A DNA stretch of 60,000 nucleotides from Takakia lepidozioides. Its lineage: Eukaryota > Streptophyta > Takakiopsida > Takakiales > Takakiaceae. The translations under genes and the position numbers were made by a program. Below the pieces are notes generated by a model. That model was given only the letters and a program-made list of their open reading frames with translations. It was not told the origin of the DNA and made no database searches. Shown piece after piece: positions 1-11,648 of the stretch. Numbering within the stretch: the first letter of the stretch is position 1; each line of letters opens with the position of its first letter. The stretch lies in NCBI GenBank assembly GCA_030704615.1, contig CM060732.1, positions 82,051,171 through 82,111,170 on the forward strand, read 5' to 3'.

Positions 1-60
1 TAGACCCCACACCCAGTTTGGGTGGAACAAGAGGGAACTGTGGTGTGAAAAGAAAGGGGA
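1..60 (-). repeat. Fragment resembling the 3' region of the LINE at 7,925-10,450
   Basis: Bases 4-40 (ccccacacccagtttg..., then a ggaacaa...aggga block) match the non-coding stretch at about 8,006-8,043 near the 3' end of the antisense LINE, with scattered mismatches. The likely reading is another copy of the same non-LTR family, cut off by the window edge. The strand is inferred from that similarity. Confidence 0.4.
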
Positions 61-200
61 AGTTGGGAAGGTTATAAGCCATGCTTCTATGAATGACCAA
101 GATAGGCCATGCTTCTATGAATGACGTTTTGTCTCATCTGAACTAATACGGCACTGATAAATACGGTACTAAGGTAAGCAACAAGATGTAGTAAAATTGT

Positions 201-515
201 ACAAGGGTAAACTGACTGGCTCGCTGCCCTTTAAACCGGTTACCGTCTCTCCGGTAGCGCTCGAGAGGAGCACCTGCTACCGGATATAGTAGGGAGCCAT
301 AATGCGGCTCGGTAGGTCCTGGCTCCCTGCTATATCCCGTGGTGGTAGGTATGTACAAGGTAAATTGACTGGCTCGCTGCCCTGAAAACCGGTTATGTGC
401 GGTGGCGCTCCAGAGGAGCCCGTGCTACCGGATATAGGAGGGAGCCATAACGCGGCTCGGTAGGTTTGGGCTCCCTGCTATATCCGGGAGCATGGGCTCC
501 TCTCGAATGCTACCT
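201..515. repeat. Tandem duplication, each unit with a 16-base-arm foldback hairpin
   Basis: Two direct repeats of about 155 bases start at 201 (acaagggtaaactgactggc) and 355 (acaaggtaaattgactggc). In each unit a left arm of type gatatagtagggagcc is followed about 22 bases later by its reverse complement, ggctccctgctatatc. In unit 1 the arms are 283-298 and 321-336 with one mismatch. A foldback or MITE-like element that duplicated in tandem is the simplest explanation. No coding capacity is visible. Confidence 0.7.
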
Positions 516-2152
516 AGTCCATAACATACCAAACTCGTCAAGGTAGCAGGATTTGACCCCAGAATCACAGGGCCCACCCCCACAGAGGGCAGTAGCTGCA
601 AGGCTAAGTGGCTCTCAATTAGGCCGGCTTCGGCCGGAGTCTTTTCTCTCTCTCACACACCCCAGAGTCCTCTGGGGCACTTACTGCACTATGCAAGTCA
701 CTCTCCAGCTTTGCAATGAACTTTGAATGGACGAAATATGTTGAGATATTCATACTGAATGGATGAAAACGTCCTTAAGGGATGCATAGGCCAACTTTAC
801 AACACGAAGACGGCGACACCTTGGCTCTCTTCTTCGCAGTCTCGTGGGATTGCAAGCCCGGCATGGCCTCCTTGCAAGGCCACAACGGAGAAGCTGCAGC
901 TGTGCCCATAATCTCGCTGCACAGCAGTCCTGTGGATCGATCGGTCAAAGTCTGTATGCTATATATGTAAACGGAGTGGGGCCCGGAGGCATGGCGGACG
1001 GGGAGCGTGAGCTTGGGACGAGGAGCCTTGCAGGGCAGGTGCCCCCTTGCATGGCTGCCAGCTTTTGGGATAGCCGTTGGCCCACTCGCAGCCCATCACT
1101 CTGACGCAACTCCATGTCGGGAGTACTTCCTTGATTGTGCACTATCACGGTGGTTTGGCTTCTCGTGGTTCTACATGACCGCTGGATGCTGGACATGTAT
1201 GCACTATCGAATATTCACATAAGAAAGACAAGATCTGGTCAGCCTACCTCACAGTTCCTGATCACAGTTTCTGAATACATGAAGTGTGATGTGGAGCTTT
1301 CAATTGTACGTATGTAGATAACTCTCATCAGCAAATAACCACATTGACCCAATCCCATGATCCGCTAACAGGACAAGCGCACATTCCCGACTGAGGAAAG
1401 GGGATGTATACTAGGATGGAATCCCAGAAGAGACACATCCATTTGTCCAGTCCAGACCCTTTTGCGATGGAGGTGCAATAAGCGCTCCTTATAAAGGCCA
1501 GAACTACCCCAAGCCTTTATCAATGGTTACCATATAATTCCATATGTCACCAGGCTACAGTTCCTGGAACACAGCTTTAGGCAGAGACAGAGAATCTGGG
1601 TGGAGCGAGGCCCTGCTGACGCGGATCGGATAAGCTCCCCTGTTTTCTATTGTCGGCAGTCTGGCATCGTTTCGTAGCTGTCCAGCAGTTCGTCGTTTCA
1701 GACTTTCAGTACAACCCTCTTTATATAATCCCATGTATTTCATTAATTTGCACCTGGTGTAGTGAGCAGTCTCTCTTCAGCTCGCATCATCATCAACAGC
1801 GCATATATTAGTATTCTGTCTGGACGCCGCCTCGTCGGCATAGTAAGGGCCACGTTTCTCCGTGGTTATTGGCCGCTGAGTCCACTGTCCCACCGTCTCG
1901 ATTTCATTCAACTTCAATTTTATCCCGAACTGTTCTTGGGAGTGGCTAGCCAATCCAATCATGTGCCAGCAGTTAATCCAGATTCCCAGGACCAAAACGA
2001 TGCGACAAGACTACGTACAGTGGGTCCTCTTAAATAGCATTCTATCCATGTTTCTCTTGAGATACACAGAGCATTCTCTCCCAGATACTTGTGTCTGTGT
2101 CCAGTCTGCATGGTTTTTGCCTTGACCTTTGGGCTGCAACTTTCATAGCAAA
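516..2152. other. Upstream non-coding region of the small plant gene
   Basis: I recognise no exon, RNA gene or transposon end here. Short open frames on both strands have no family signature. There are short CT and CA runs at 644-662. The last few hundred bases before 2,153 presumably contain the promoter and 5' UTR of the next gene, but I could not pick a convincing TATA element. Confidence 0.4.
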
Positions 2153-4063
2153 ATGGGCTCGCTGATGGCCGGTTGGGACACCCATCCTGTGGATACTCAG
2201 AAGGGTAAGAACTACGTGCTGAAACTGCGCTTTCTTTGATGTTTGGCAGGAACGTTTTGAATAATCTAGATACCCGCTAGATACATTACCAATTGATCTG
2301 GAAAGTATTTGAGAGAGAACGATTCATTTCACAGTCTCTTTCCTAGATAAGCCTATTATGCCCCTTTAGTGCCTCCCGTCCTCATACTCGGTTACAACTG
2401 CAAGCATGCAACGGCCCAGGTAACGATCAGCTGAGTCCACTTCGTATTGATTGATATCTACTCATTCACAACCCTATTAAGGTACAGATTTGACGATGAT
2501 ACTTGTATACATGTATGTGCATTTTCACTCTCTCACGTAAGCTTCTAGCGAGAGGGAGGGATAGATTTGTCCTAGATTTGTTAAGTTCCCGGGAGGCCGA
2601 GAGAGAGAGAGAGAGAGAGAGAGTGAGTGAGTGTGTGTGTGTGTGTTTGTGTGGCATGAGTGCCTGTCCGTATTCCCCAACTGTATTATAGTCGCCTCCT
2701 TGTGCATATGCAGCGCTAATGCGGAGTAAAACATCGTTGACCAAGGAGGAGATAGAGGCATTCTGGCGATCCAAACAACGGGCGATGGAGGAACATTTAA
2801 GGGAGGCGGCTGCTCAGAAAGTTGTCGGCCAGGCTGATGAGGTGCAGACCCCTTTTCCCTCTTTTATAATTTCGATGTCTTTTGCTTCAAGCTTGGGTTG
2901 ATTTCCTGTCAAGATGAGATCATGCACCTCCACAAGCTGTCCAGAGTCATAGAGAGGGAAACACATCAAGTGAAAGTTCAAAGAGCTTAGCACTAGATGA
3001 GGAGATTGAAGAAGTGAAACCCGAGATAGAGATGATGACTTCCAGCACTTGAAGTTTGCAATTAAGATCTGGAACGACTTGAAAGTTAACAGCTGCTTAG
3101 CAGAAAACAATTTCACTCTTCTCTACTTCATTCTCCGGTCTCCCTGGAGACGGTGAAGAGAGAGACGAAATAAAATTGTTCATTGAAATGAAATGTAGGA
3201 GCTCCAAAGTTTCTCGGTCCATGTCAAGGACAAAACTGAGACCATGTCCAACAAGGATTTTCCTATTCCTTTTTCACACACTGGCTTCATGATTGAATCT
3301 GTTTTATGTAACTTACAACTTCAAGAAATCTGTACAAAACTTCAAAACAATTTATCACAGCCTTGAAGACTTTCAGCTTGTTTTGCTACATACACTTCAG
3401 AAGTATCGTCTTCCTTCTCTTTCTTTAAGTTCTCCAGAGCTGTGTACGCTTCCAGCAATCTCGAGAAATATATGAATTGCTGCATGCGAATGATCCAAAC
3501 ATCGTAGTTTGACGATCTTATCATCTAAGTACTTGTTACTCTCATGAATGTTCCTCTGTGTCCAATTTAATGTTGCATGCGAACGTCAAGATCCAATTCA
3601 CATGCGATGTACTGATGTGAGATCCAATTTTTTGGCCGCAGACTGGACCTAGAACGGAGTTGCCAACCAGTCCGACAGAGAAGGCTGTCCAACTGCTCGA
3701 GGAATGGAAGCAGCCCACTGCCAGTAGCCGGGACTGGTATGAGCTTTCTGACATCCTCCATGATTTCTGATTTCCCCATGACACGAAGGAGACTTCTATA
3801 ACTTGAGAGCCTTGCAATTGCAATTGCCTTTGCTGGCAGAAAGAGACAAGTGATCAACATAGTGGCCAGTAGCCTTGAGAGCCCTGAACACAGGCGTCTG
3901 CAGTAGCTAAGGTGGTAAGCCTGTTTCATATTTTCTTGACAGGTGGACAAGGAGCAACTCGGCCTTCCTCAACGATCCTCCGGAAACCGATTGGAAGAAT
4001 CCTTCCAACAGCAAGTATGCGCCCCAGTTTCATGTGGCTGACCAGGTGCCCCAAAGCTTATAG
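2153..4063 (+). CDS. Small plant-specific protein with KEEIEAFWRSK and DWWTRSNSAFLN motifs, 5 exons, about 148 aa
   Basis: Exons read from splice sites are 2153-2204, 2714-2841, 2919-2969, 3642-3736 and 3943-4063. All junctions are GT-AG and all phases agree. The protein begins MGSLMAGWDTHPVD, continues with a charged helix (SLTKEEIEAFWRSKQRAMEEHLREAA), and ends with SSRDWWTRSNSAFLNDPP and a FHVAD segment. From memory this layout (MGSLMAGWD start, EEI-FWRSK helix, DWWTRS near the C-terminus) is that of a family of short uncharacterised land-plant proteins; I know no assigned reaction. The third exon (17 codons) is the least certain call: its phase fits, but the sequence is not a recognised motif. 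There is no signal peptide or membrane segment. A GA/GT microsatellite sits in intron 1, about 70 bases before exon 2. Confidence 0.82.
2599..2647. repeat. Compound GA/GT microsatellite
   Basis: A run of about 12 GA units passes through tgagtgag into about 8 GT units. It lies in intron 1 of the small plant gene and is probably length-polymorphic. Confidence 0.95.
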
Positions 4064-4979
4064 AGGAAGAGGGGCGACTTCAGTGCTGGCCAACATGTAC
4101 ATGTATCAATTGCTTGTGTCCAGTCTGTTTAAACATATTAACTTATATCTTTCGTAGATCATGGTGATATACTTAAGTCTCGTCAGAGAGGTGGACAGAG
4201 GGCATGGAAGAATCTAGACACCGGATTTCAACTGGTTTCCATGGCCAAGTCAGAAGTGGGTTTGGGTTAGATCCAGGATGTGAGGCAAGTCATTCTATAG
4301 CTCGAGTTGTCGAGATCGGTAACTTCGAAACCAAAAACCAAGGCATGAATTCTCAACCCAAGGGTCGCATACTAGACACAAGACCTCGAACCGTTGAGAC
4401 GACAGGGGCTTTTCCAATCCATCTCGGAGCCAGTATAGCCGCAGTCTAGATCCGAGAAACAGGCACACGTACATGTACTGCAAATATTCCAAGTCCAGTA
4501 CTTGCGTTGTACATACTAACAACTACTGTTCACTGTTGTGAAGCGTAAAAGAAACAAAGGCCCAAGTTTTGATTGCAAAGTGTGGAAGGTGACTCTATGC
4601 CTAGAAACTGGGGTGTGCCTCAACTTGCGCAATGAAATAGAAGATGTATTGGCGCCCAGTCTGAGTCAGATAATGAGGTTCCACTGTATTTCATATGATA
4701 TTGCCAATTGATATACCATTTGATGCCTTGGACGAGTTTGGGTCACGTCATTCAGCCTGTCACACTGACCATTGAGCTCGTATCACTGTGTATCGATTGT
4801 TCCTCGTCAGGAATGGCTATCTATTGTCTCAAAAAACAGGTTGAAAGAATAGACATTGCAGCCTTTGTAACCAAGAAACCAAATATGTAACAAAGAGCTC
4901 TACTGGAGGCAACTTGATGCGGTTGTCCTCCTCACTGCATTTTCTAAGAAGATGATACGCGTAATGCTTAACAGAGCAG

Positions 4980-5160
4980 GTAGGCCGATCAGTTGGTACT
5001 GTAGTGTGTCAGGGATCCTTCGGTTGCTGGTTTGAATCCGGACGGCAGGTCCTGGCAGCATTTCTTCTGGGCTTCCATAATTTTGGTGTATATAAGTTTT
5101 GCAGCTCCACTTTCCATCAGTGTGAAAGAAAGAAACAAAGAAGCATACTTTGGAACGTCC
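4980..5160 (+). repeat. Possible tRNA-derived SINE head
   Basis: An A-box-like stretch (ccgatcagttggta, about 4,986) is followed about 35 bases later by a B-box-like stretch (ggtttgaatccgg, about 5,030). The spacing and order fit an internal RNA polymerase III promoter. No acceptor stem or clean tRNA fold can be drawn, so a SINE or degenerate tRNA-like repeat is more likely than a tRNA gene. No other full copy was seen in the window. Confidence 0.25.
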
Positions 5161-5606
5161 ACGGGAAGCTCAATGAAAGCAGGATACGAGAGGAGTGTGC
5201 CATGGAACAGTCAGGACCAGGACGGCTTTCGGGTCTCGAGTAGCGCTTTACAGTACATTATGTGAAGAGAGCGGGGATGGGGGGTAAGGGGAGTGTCATG
5301 CCATCAACGACCTCAAGAAAACGTGACTCATACTCACACATTGTACAGTTACATGTGGACAATTAGAAGCATAAATTAGCACTCTGTCTCCAAGCAACCT
5401 TCAAATGGGGTTGTCTAATATGTTCTCCGGTAGACTACCCATGGCCATGAACACAATATATTTCCTTACTCCTCTCTCTTTGTCGATGTTACAGAGTATT
5501 CTTTCTTGGGCCAAGTTTGCTTGCTCATCTGAAGGACCACCCCAGCTCTTTAAATGCTTAAAGAAGTTCTGCAACGAAATAAGAGTGGGATTCGCTGAAA
5601 CGAAGA

Positions 5607-5870
5607 TCATGCAACACTATGTAGAGCTCTGATACATGAGAGTTTGGGGAGAAGGGATGTACCACGTGGAATGCTCGATGTGAGGCCTTCTCTGACGGAC
5701 CTGATCACGAATGCCAGTGTATAGTCTACATATGTTTTTCCTTGTGTGCTGTGAATCCAAACTCCTCTACCCTTGAGCACTGGGAATTCTATCTCCTCCT
5801 TATTTACCCTTATTAGCAGTATTGTGGGAGACTCTCTTACTTGCGACTGTGCATTGAGTTCGTGCTTCAT
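5607..5870 (-). pseudogene. Fragment weakly resembling a class-III aminotransferase N-terminus
   Basis: An 87-codon antisense frame contains KGRGVWIHSTQGKTYVDY followed by LAFVI and, further on, RGTSLLPKL. In glutamate-1-semialdehyde aminomutase and related class-III PLP enzymes the N-terminal region has G-x-x-x-W/Y-D-x-D-G-x-x-Y-I/V-D-Y and later a KGTSFGAP-like segment. The likeness is short, the expected aspartates are missing, and no PLP lysine region is seen nearby. Chance similarity is quite possible. Confidence 0.2.
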
Positions 5871-6486
5871 GTGGTGCTGCCTCTTCAGCTCTGCAAGTTT
5901 CAGGTGCGCTCTAAAAATTGCCTACCCACTACTAGATGGAAATATGCATGGCTTGCTTCAGTGGAGAGAGATACAGGAACACGTAAGTTTCAAACCAGAG
6001 AGACTTCTATACCCACAAAGCCACAGACTGAAATCAGAATTCTCTCTGCAAAATAAAGAAGATGCTCTGGTGAATGCTCATTGATTTTCATGTCATGATA
6101 GGACTGCTTTAACTAGAAAGGAAGTCTCAGGAATGGAATAAGACTTCATCAACATTAGCGTTCTGGACACCTCTTTATCGATCAGGCTCCATTTGCTTTT
6201 CCCTCTCCCCTAGTCATTACGGCCACTCTTCCATCATCATCCTGAAATGGGTAAGTACTACTCCTTCTAAGGCCGCAAGTGCTCTCTGATACTACATCTC
6301 TCTTACACTCTGGGGCCCTAAGAGTCTAGCACCTAGCTAAGAAACGAAATCGGATTAATTAGTGAAAGGCTTCGATAAAAATAGTTTAAGATTAGTATCT
6401 AGTTGTAATCTCATGGCAGATACGGAGAGGCATACGATGTGCGTAGTGTTGTGTGTGTGGGTGCGATAGCGAGGCATAAGGGAGGA

Positions 6487-9400
6487 ATGGCGGTGCTTGC
6501 GGTCTCAGCTGCTTGTGGGCGTTGCTGGATACCCGGTACCCTCTCTTCCTATTTTCGTCTCACACATTTCTTTGCATGTCCCGCAGATTCTATCGGCTGC
6601 AGGGAATCATGGTCCATGACATTCTCTACAGTGTATGTTCAGCGAGCGGACATTGTTTGAGTGCATTTTGCTGGCTCTACTGAGAGCGTGCCCATTTGTC
6701 TTTGATGTTTTGCTCACTAGTCTCACCAATGTATGACCTTTATCAACCTTGTCGTCCTGGAAATGAAATAGAATTGGTTTGTGACCATCCATATGTTTTT
6801 CTCTGGAACTCGTGGCCACTCAATGTCTGCAGAAGCCGTAGCGCACAAGACCCTGAGTGTTGTGGAAGGCGGGAAGTTTCGATTACCTGCATTCTCAACA
6901 ACGCGGCAGCATGGGAATGCTTGTTTGGCATCCAGTTCTTCATGTCAAATGTATGGTAGTGCTGAGTTTGGTACGTTCTCTCACCCGGGGTTCTCCTCTG
7001 CTCAGCTGCACCAGCTCACAAGTGTGTTTCCGAAAGAGTTATGAGTCTTGCAGTCTGAAAATCTCGTTGAATGGGAGAGATGAATTATGTGGGATCGAGG
7101 GGCATCTGTGTCTTTGCAATGCATCGCACTTACGAGGGAGAACTCTGTTTGCACCTCTTTCCCTCTGTCTCCAACTATGGCCCTTCTTGGATCCGAATCA
7201 TGGGGTCTATTGTCAAAATTGCTGGGTGCACTGGTGAATGTCCAATGAAACATTTGGATAAACTGAAAATCCACAATTGTAAGCCACTGCAACAGCTGTG
7301 CCCACCCTCCCACCTCCAGACCTTCCAGTTTTCCCCTTTGTCTCTACAAAATTGTGGGTTTGATGGGTCAAAAACTGTGGTTAACACAGTCTAGAGAGCA
7401 CCTCAGGGCCTATATCTCTCACTCTCTATATGAAACTTCTGGAATTATACAATCCTCTTCTATCTCTCTATCAATTCTTGTCCTGTGTCTACTGCACTAT
7501 GCATAGTACTGGAAACTGTTCCATGATTTGTCTTGTGATTTGTGTGTTTCAATCTCATCCTTTTGTCTGGGTGAGGGAGACAGAGAGATTTGGTCCTGAT
7601 TTTTTGTCTTGTGACTGTATTGGCTACTTCCAGTTTTGGAGAGAGGGGAAGAAATGAGAGAGAGAGAAAAGAACCAATTGTTGTGGCTTGGCCTCTAAGG
7701 ACCTTGTGGGATATGGTTCATTCCTAAGCTAAAGAGGTCTCTCAGCTTTGGGTGTCTTATGATACTCAAATCCATGGTACAAACATGCTGTTTGGGAGCA
7801 GCTTCAGGTAGGTGGACTTCAGCCAGGGTGTCCATACCACAGGTCACAAAGACAAGCTGGTGATGAATCAAATCATGTAAGAAATTGAAGTCACGAAAAA
7901 CAGAGGCTGGCTAATGAAATGAAATGAAATGATGCTTTATATTATGCTTTATGGAGAGAGATTGTACTCATAAGACGTTGTTTGCCGTAGCCTTGTGGCC
8001 ATTGACCCCGCGCCCAGTTTGAGCGGGAACAAAAGGGACAGAACCTACCTCTGTCAGGGGCTGACGTTGGTAGTGTGACTTACCATCATATATAGAATTA
8101 ATCCGGGTTTTCCAGATATCCTCTAGAAATCCCTTCACACAAGCATCAATCTGCTGTATGTGATTTGCCCAAAAACTAGGCCTCAGGAGGGCCTGGGCTT
8201 TTGGCTCAGCCTCGAGACTTTCAAAGTTGTTAAACAGGGGTACAGGCACAATTCCCTTGATAGAATTGAAGAGAGCGTCTCTTTGGTGAGAGAACCCCGG
8301 ACAGTGTATCAGAAAGTGAATACTGTCTTCAGATTGCCCACAGCGGGCAATTGCACTCTCCCTTTCCTCTCTGCTTCTGTTTGCTGTTCAAAGGTAGGCT
8401 TCCTGCCCTGAGTTTAAATTTCAGTCTAGTGCCGAGAGTGGGTAGACCCTTGAGGTCATCCAAGATGTCCTCCCCCATGTCACTGACTGGAAACAAGTTC
8501 AGGGAAGTTTTCTGCCTAACTTCATTTTCATCAGACAATCTCATGGCAACAGACATGGCTGAGGACACTACAGCCTCTAAGTCAGATTTATCCAGCAGGG
8601 TCAAGACTTGCGGATCCAGGTCCAGGTCCTTGAGAATCTCTTCTACTCTCTTCTGCCAGGACTTAGCCTGTTTGACAGGGCGGTCCTGTTTCCAAGATAT
8701 AGAGTCGATTAACTTAGGATATCTGGTGTTGGGCATATGTTGCAGCTGACCCCACCATCTGACCTTGAATTCATCTCGTCGGGAGCTTAAGGACGGAATG
8801 CCAAACTCACCCCGAACGCCACATTGGCTGTTTTGGAGCATGCTGACATACACTCCTTAAGCACCCCCACTTGAATGGATTCTAGAGACTTAGCCTGGTT
8901 GGAGTTATCAACCCATATAGCAGATCCGTACTCCAAGGCAGGTCTAATAACGCGACAAAGCATGGTTTTCTTAACCTCAGAGTTGACCCCTCTGCAGTGG
9001 AAAAATTTAGTGAGCCCCAGAGCTTTGCCCTTGCCAGTTTGAACAACTTTCCGGATATGTGCATCCCAATTACAATTGGAGGAAAACTCAACGCCCAGGT
9101 AAGTGTAGGAAGGGAGGACCGGGATCTCTTGGCTACCCCACTGCCACTTAAGATCACTTCCTCCCTCTCCTCTGTCGTTGAATGCTACCACTGCACATTT
9201 GCTGACATTAGCCTCTAGCCCCCAAAGATCAAAGTATCTCTTCGCGCAATCAATCAACTCCTGGAAATTGGTTGGAGTCTCCCCTATGCCTGCGAAGTCA
9301 TCCGCAAACATAAGGGCTGGTATGGTGGTATCACCCACCCTTAACCCAAATCCCTCACTTTCCACATCCTCGAGGAGTTGATTGATGAAAACATTGAAGA

Positions 9401-11648
9401 GCAGAGGGGAGAGAGTACATCCTTGAGCTACACCTTGGTCTATGTCAAATAAGTTGGACTTCTGTCCGTTACAGTGACACAGCTTTTGGTGTGAGCATAC
9501 AAGTTGTGGACAACTCTCCACATCTTTCCCTTGATCCCACAAGACCAGAGGCGGAACCATAGGCCATCTCTCCACACTGTGTCATAAGCCTTTTTGACAT
9601 CCAGGAAAGAAACATAAGTGGGTTTCCCTTCTTTTTTCCTTCCCTGGATAATCTGGCTTAGAGTGAAGATCCACACAGCCTCTGTTTCGCCGAAAGCCAG
9701 CTTGGCCTTCGTGGAAACAACCTCTAGACTCCAGATCAACCTCGAGACGAGTACTTATAACTCTGCAGAATGTCTTGCCAACAGCATTGAGGAGCGTGAT
9801 GCCACGGTAGTTTCTCTGTCACCCTTCTTGTATAGATTGACAATGACCCCCTGTCGCCAGCGAAAGGGGATCATTTCAGTCTTCCAGATAAGGTTAAAGA
9901 GGAGAACTAGGGCCTCTATCATGGGATCGCCACCGTGCTTGATAAGCTCGTTGACAATACCATCAGGTCCACCAGCTTTATATCCATTTAAATGTTCAAT
10001 TGCTTCCACAATCTCAGAAGAACTAATGGGAGCATTATAAGCCATTGAAATATACTCCAGTTCATCAGGGCTGTTTGAATCATAGGAACAGTTTTTCCAA
10101 CTGTGTCCCTCCTTTCAGCAGAAGACCCCTCACTGTTAGACCTAGAAGTTCTGCCAAGGATACTGTAGTGAGTTTCAAAGGTTTTGACAATGTCAACCGA
10201 TGAAGTCACCACTGCACCTTTAGTAGTCTTCAGTGCTTGTACTTGCTGACCGGTTTTTGGCTTGTACAAACGTTGAAGGGCCAACCAGAATTTCTTGTCA
10301 TTACCACCATGGTGGTTTGAGTTTATTTCACTGTATAACTTGTCCCAGTATAATTTCTTCTGAGACCTAACAAGCTGATTGATATCTTTACGGAGCTGGT
10401 AGTACCTCGCCCACAATTCTCTGTTGGTTTCCAAATTGCAGCACTCTTTATAGAGGGCTCGTCCACTGCTCTTTCAACTTTCTCTCTTCATTTATGGAGA
10501 GAGAGAGAGAGAAAGAGAAAATGAATTGGATGTTAACCCTGTTATTTTCTGATTGCAGCACTGAGAGTTCCCACGACATTAAGGAAGCAGAAGGAGAGGG
10601 TTCAAACAGCAGGTGTGCGGTGCCAGGGAGCAGGTGATGGAGGCGCAAGCAACAGTTTGGACATATGGCTGGGGCGTGGTGCCATGCTGGCCTTTGTAAC
10701 AGCAATCGGTGTCGAAATTGGCACTGGCAAGGGAGTTTTAGAGGTAGTTTCTTTGTCCCTCTCTCTCTCTGTTGGATCTGTTTCTGTAGAGGGGGTAGAT
10801 GAGAGAAAGTCCCTCCAATCCCTCCAGAATGATAGCGCACGTAGTCTGTCGGCCAAGGTATACGGGGGATGCTTTTCTAGCCAACCAGAATTGCATTTTG
10901 TCTCATGAGATGGCAGGAATTTATCCTGTCCAACTGCCCCTATAACTTTCTTGTCTTCCTCCAGCGGAAGAGGAGCACGTGACTCTTGCAAATAGGGTTG
11001 AACAAATGAACGATGGACTAATAATATCAATGGAGCACCTCTATATATTAGAAGGTCACTGAAACTGTTATCATAACCTGATACTGTCCCATTCAAACTG
11101 TCCAAGGAACAATCAAACTTCAAAGAGCGAACAAACTGCAGTGTTGTCTGTGCATCGATGCACCTATATATTTCAGACTATTGCTAATGCTATAATGGCC
11201 CGCTGCTTAGATTTTCTCAAACTGTCTCATACCATCAATAATCTAGTGAACAGACAGTGGTACTGTCTGTTGATTGTGTCCAACTCATGGGGGATATTGC
11301 CAAGGATTTGCACTGATGTTTCCAAAGAGTATTGTTTGCATCGACCCTTGTCAGTGAATGTATTCTTAGCTCCCAGCCTTTGTAGTGACACTCTAAGGTC
11401 TCTAAAGTTTGAGTGTACATGACTCTGAGATTGGTCATGATTTTCAGGGAGTAGTCAACAAGTCGTTACAGTGTTGGTGGTTCCTGTTAAATTCTTGGTA
11501 GAAATTTTATCAGCAAGTTGATCTTAATTCATCGGTTGTGCAGAGTGCTGGCCTCACGACTCCTTTGCCAACAGTGGCCTTGGGCCTCGCAGCTTTCGTG
11601 GGTGCTATCACTGCCTTTGGGATTTTCCGCTCAGGTTCAAAGGTCTGA
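6487..11648 (+). CDS. Chloroplast light-harvesting-like (stress-enhanced/LIL-type) protein, 4 exons, about 153 aa
   Basis: Exons are 6487-6535, 6833-6955, 10559-10743 and 11544-11648; all introns are GT-AG and phases agree across every junction. Residues 1 to about 75 look like a chloroplast transit peptide: a MAVLAVSAACGR start, rich in Ser, Ala and Arg, with QTAGVRC near the likely cleavage site. The mature part has a helix DIWLGRGAMLAFVTAIGVEI followed by GTGKGVLE, the arrangement of the chlorophyll-binding helix of one-helix, ELIP and SEP/LIL proteins. A second hydrophobic helix (PTVALGLAAFVGAITAFGIF) precedes a basic end. The protein would sit in the thylakoid membrane; family members protect or assemble photosystems under light stress. 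Which LIL/SEP subgroup it belongs to I cannot say. Exons 1 and 2 rest on phase and transit-peptide composition; exons 3 and 4 are firm. A LINE fills most of the 3.6-kb third intron. Confidence 0.78.
7919..7934 (-). repeat. Short pentamer repeat tail at the LINE 3' end
   Basis: The plus strand reads gaaatgaaatgaaatg followed by atgctttat. LINEs of several clades end in short tandem repeats rather than poly(A). Related AAATG tails followed by g-g-t-g/a-c-t-t-t-a-t occur at about 19,062 and 38,640. Confidence 0.7.
7925..10450 (-). mobile_element. 5'-truncated, frameshifted non-LTR retrotransposon (LINE), antisense in an intron
   Basis: Read on the minus strand, the pieces run from about 10,434 down to 7,968. 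First is the linker region ahead of reverse transcriptase. Next are the RT blocks YKAGGPDGIVNELIK, VSFLDVKKAYDTVW, GVAQGCTLSPLLFNVF and ALMFADDFAGIG (the catalytic FADD), then a thumb with RPALEYGSAIW. The end is a long C-terminal tail with a C-x-C...C...H-x-x-x-x-C cluster (CNCPLWAICGQSEDSIHFLIHC). The frame shifts at least five times, so it is dead. No endonuclease domain is present, as expected for 5' truncation. The 3' end (low coordinates) is a short AAATG repeat as read on the plus strand. I did not find a target duplication. The clade is not assigned. Confidence 0.88.
10496..10520. repeat. GA-rich microsatellite
   Basis: A run of GA units then gaaagagaaa, in the intron just upstream of exon 3 of the light-harvesting-like gene. 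Confidence 0.8.

Larger units (their letters stand above)
4064..6486. other. Intergenic region between two plus-strand genes
   Basis: There is no intact gene here. Two weak items are listed separately: a tRNA-like box pair near 4,985-5,045, and an antisense aminotransferase-like fragment at 5,607-5,870. Other open frames of 60-100 codons lack family signatures and overlap on both strands. Confidence 0.45.

Noticed and set aside
2466-2774. Minus-strand frames rich in Leu/Ser/Thr-His
   Set aside because: Translation of the GA/GT microsatellite.
4204-4449. Plus-strand 81-codon frame after the small plant gene
   Set aside because: No family motif, overlapped by an antisense frame of similar length, and placed in the 3' region of a well-defined gene.
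4980-5045. tRNA gene
   Set aside because: A- and B-box-like stretches are present but no acceptor or anticodon stem can be drawn.
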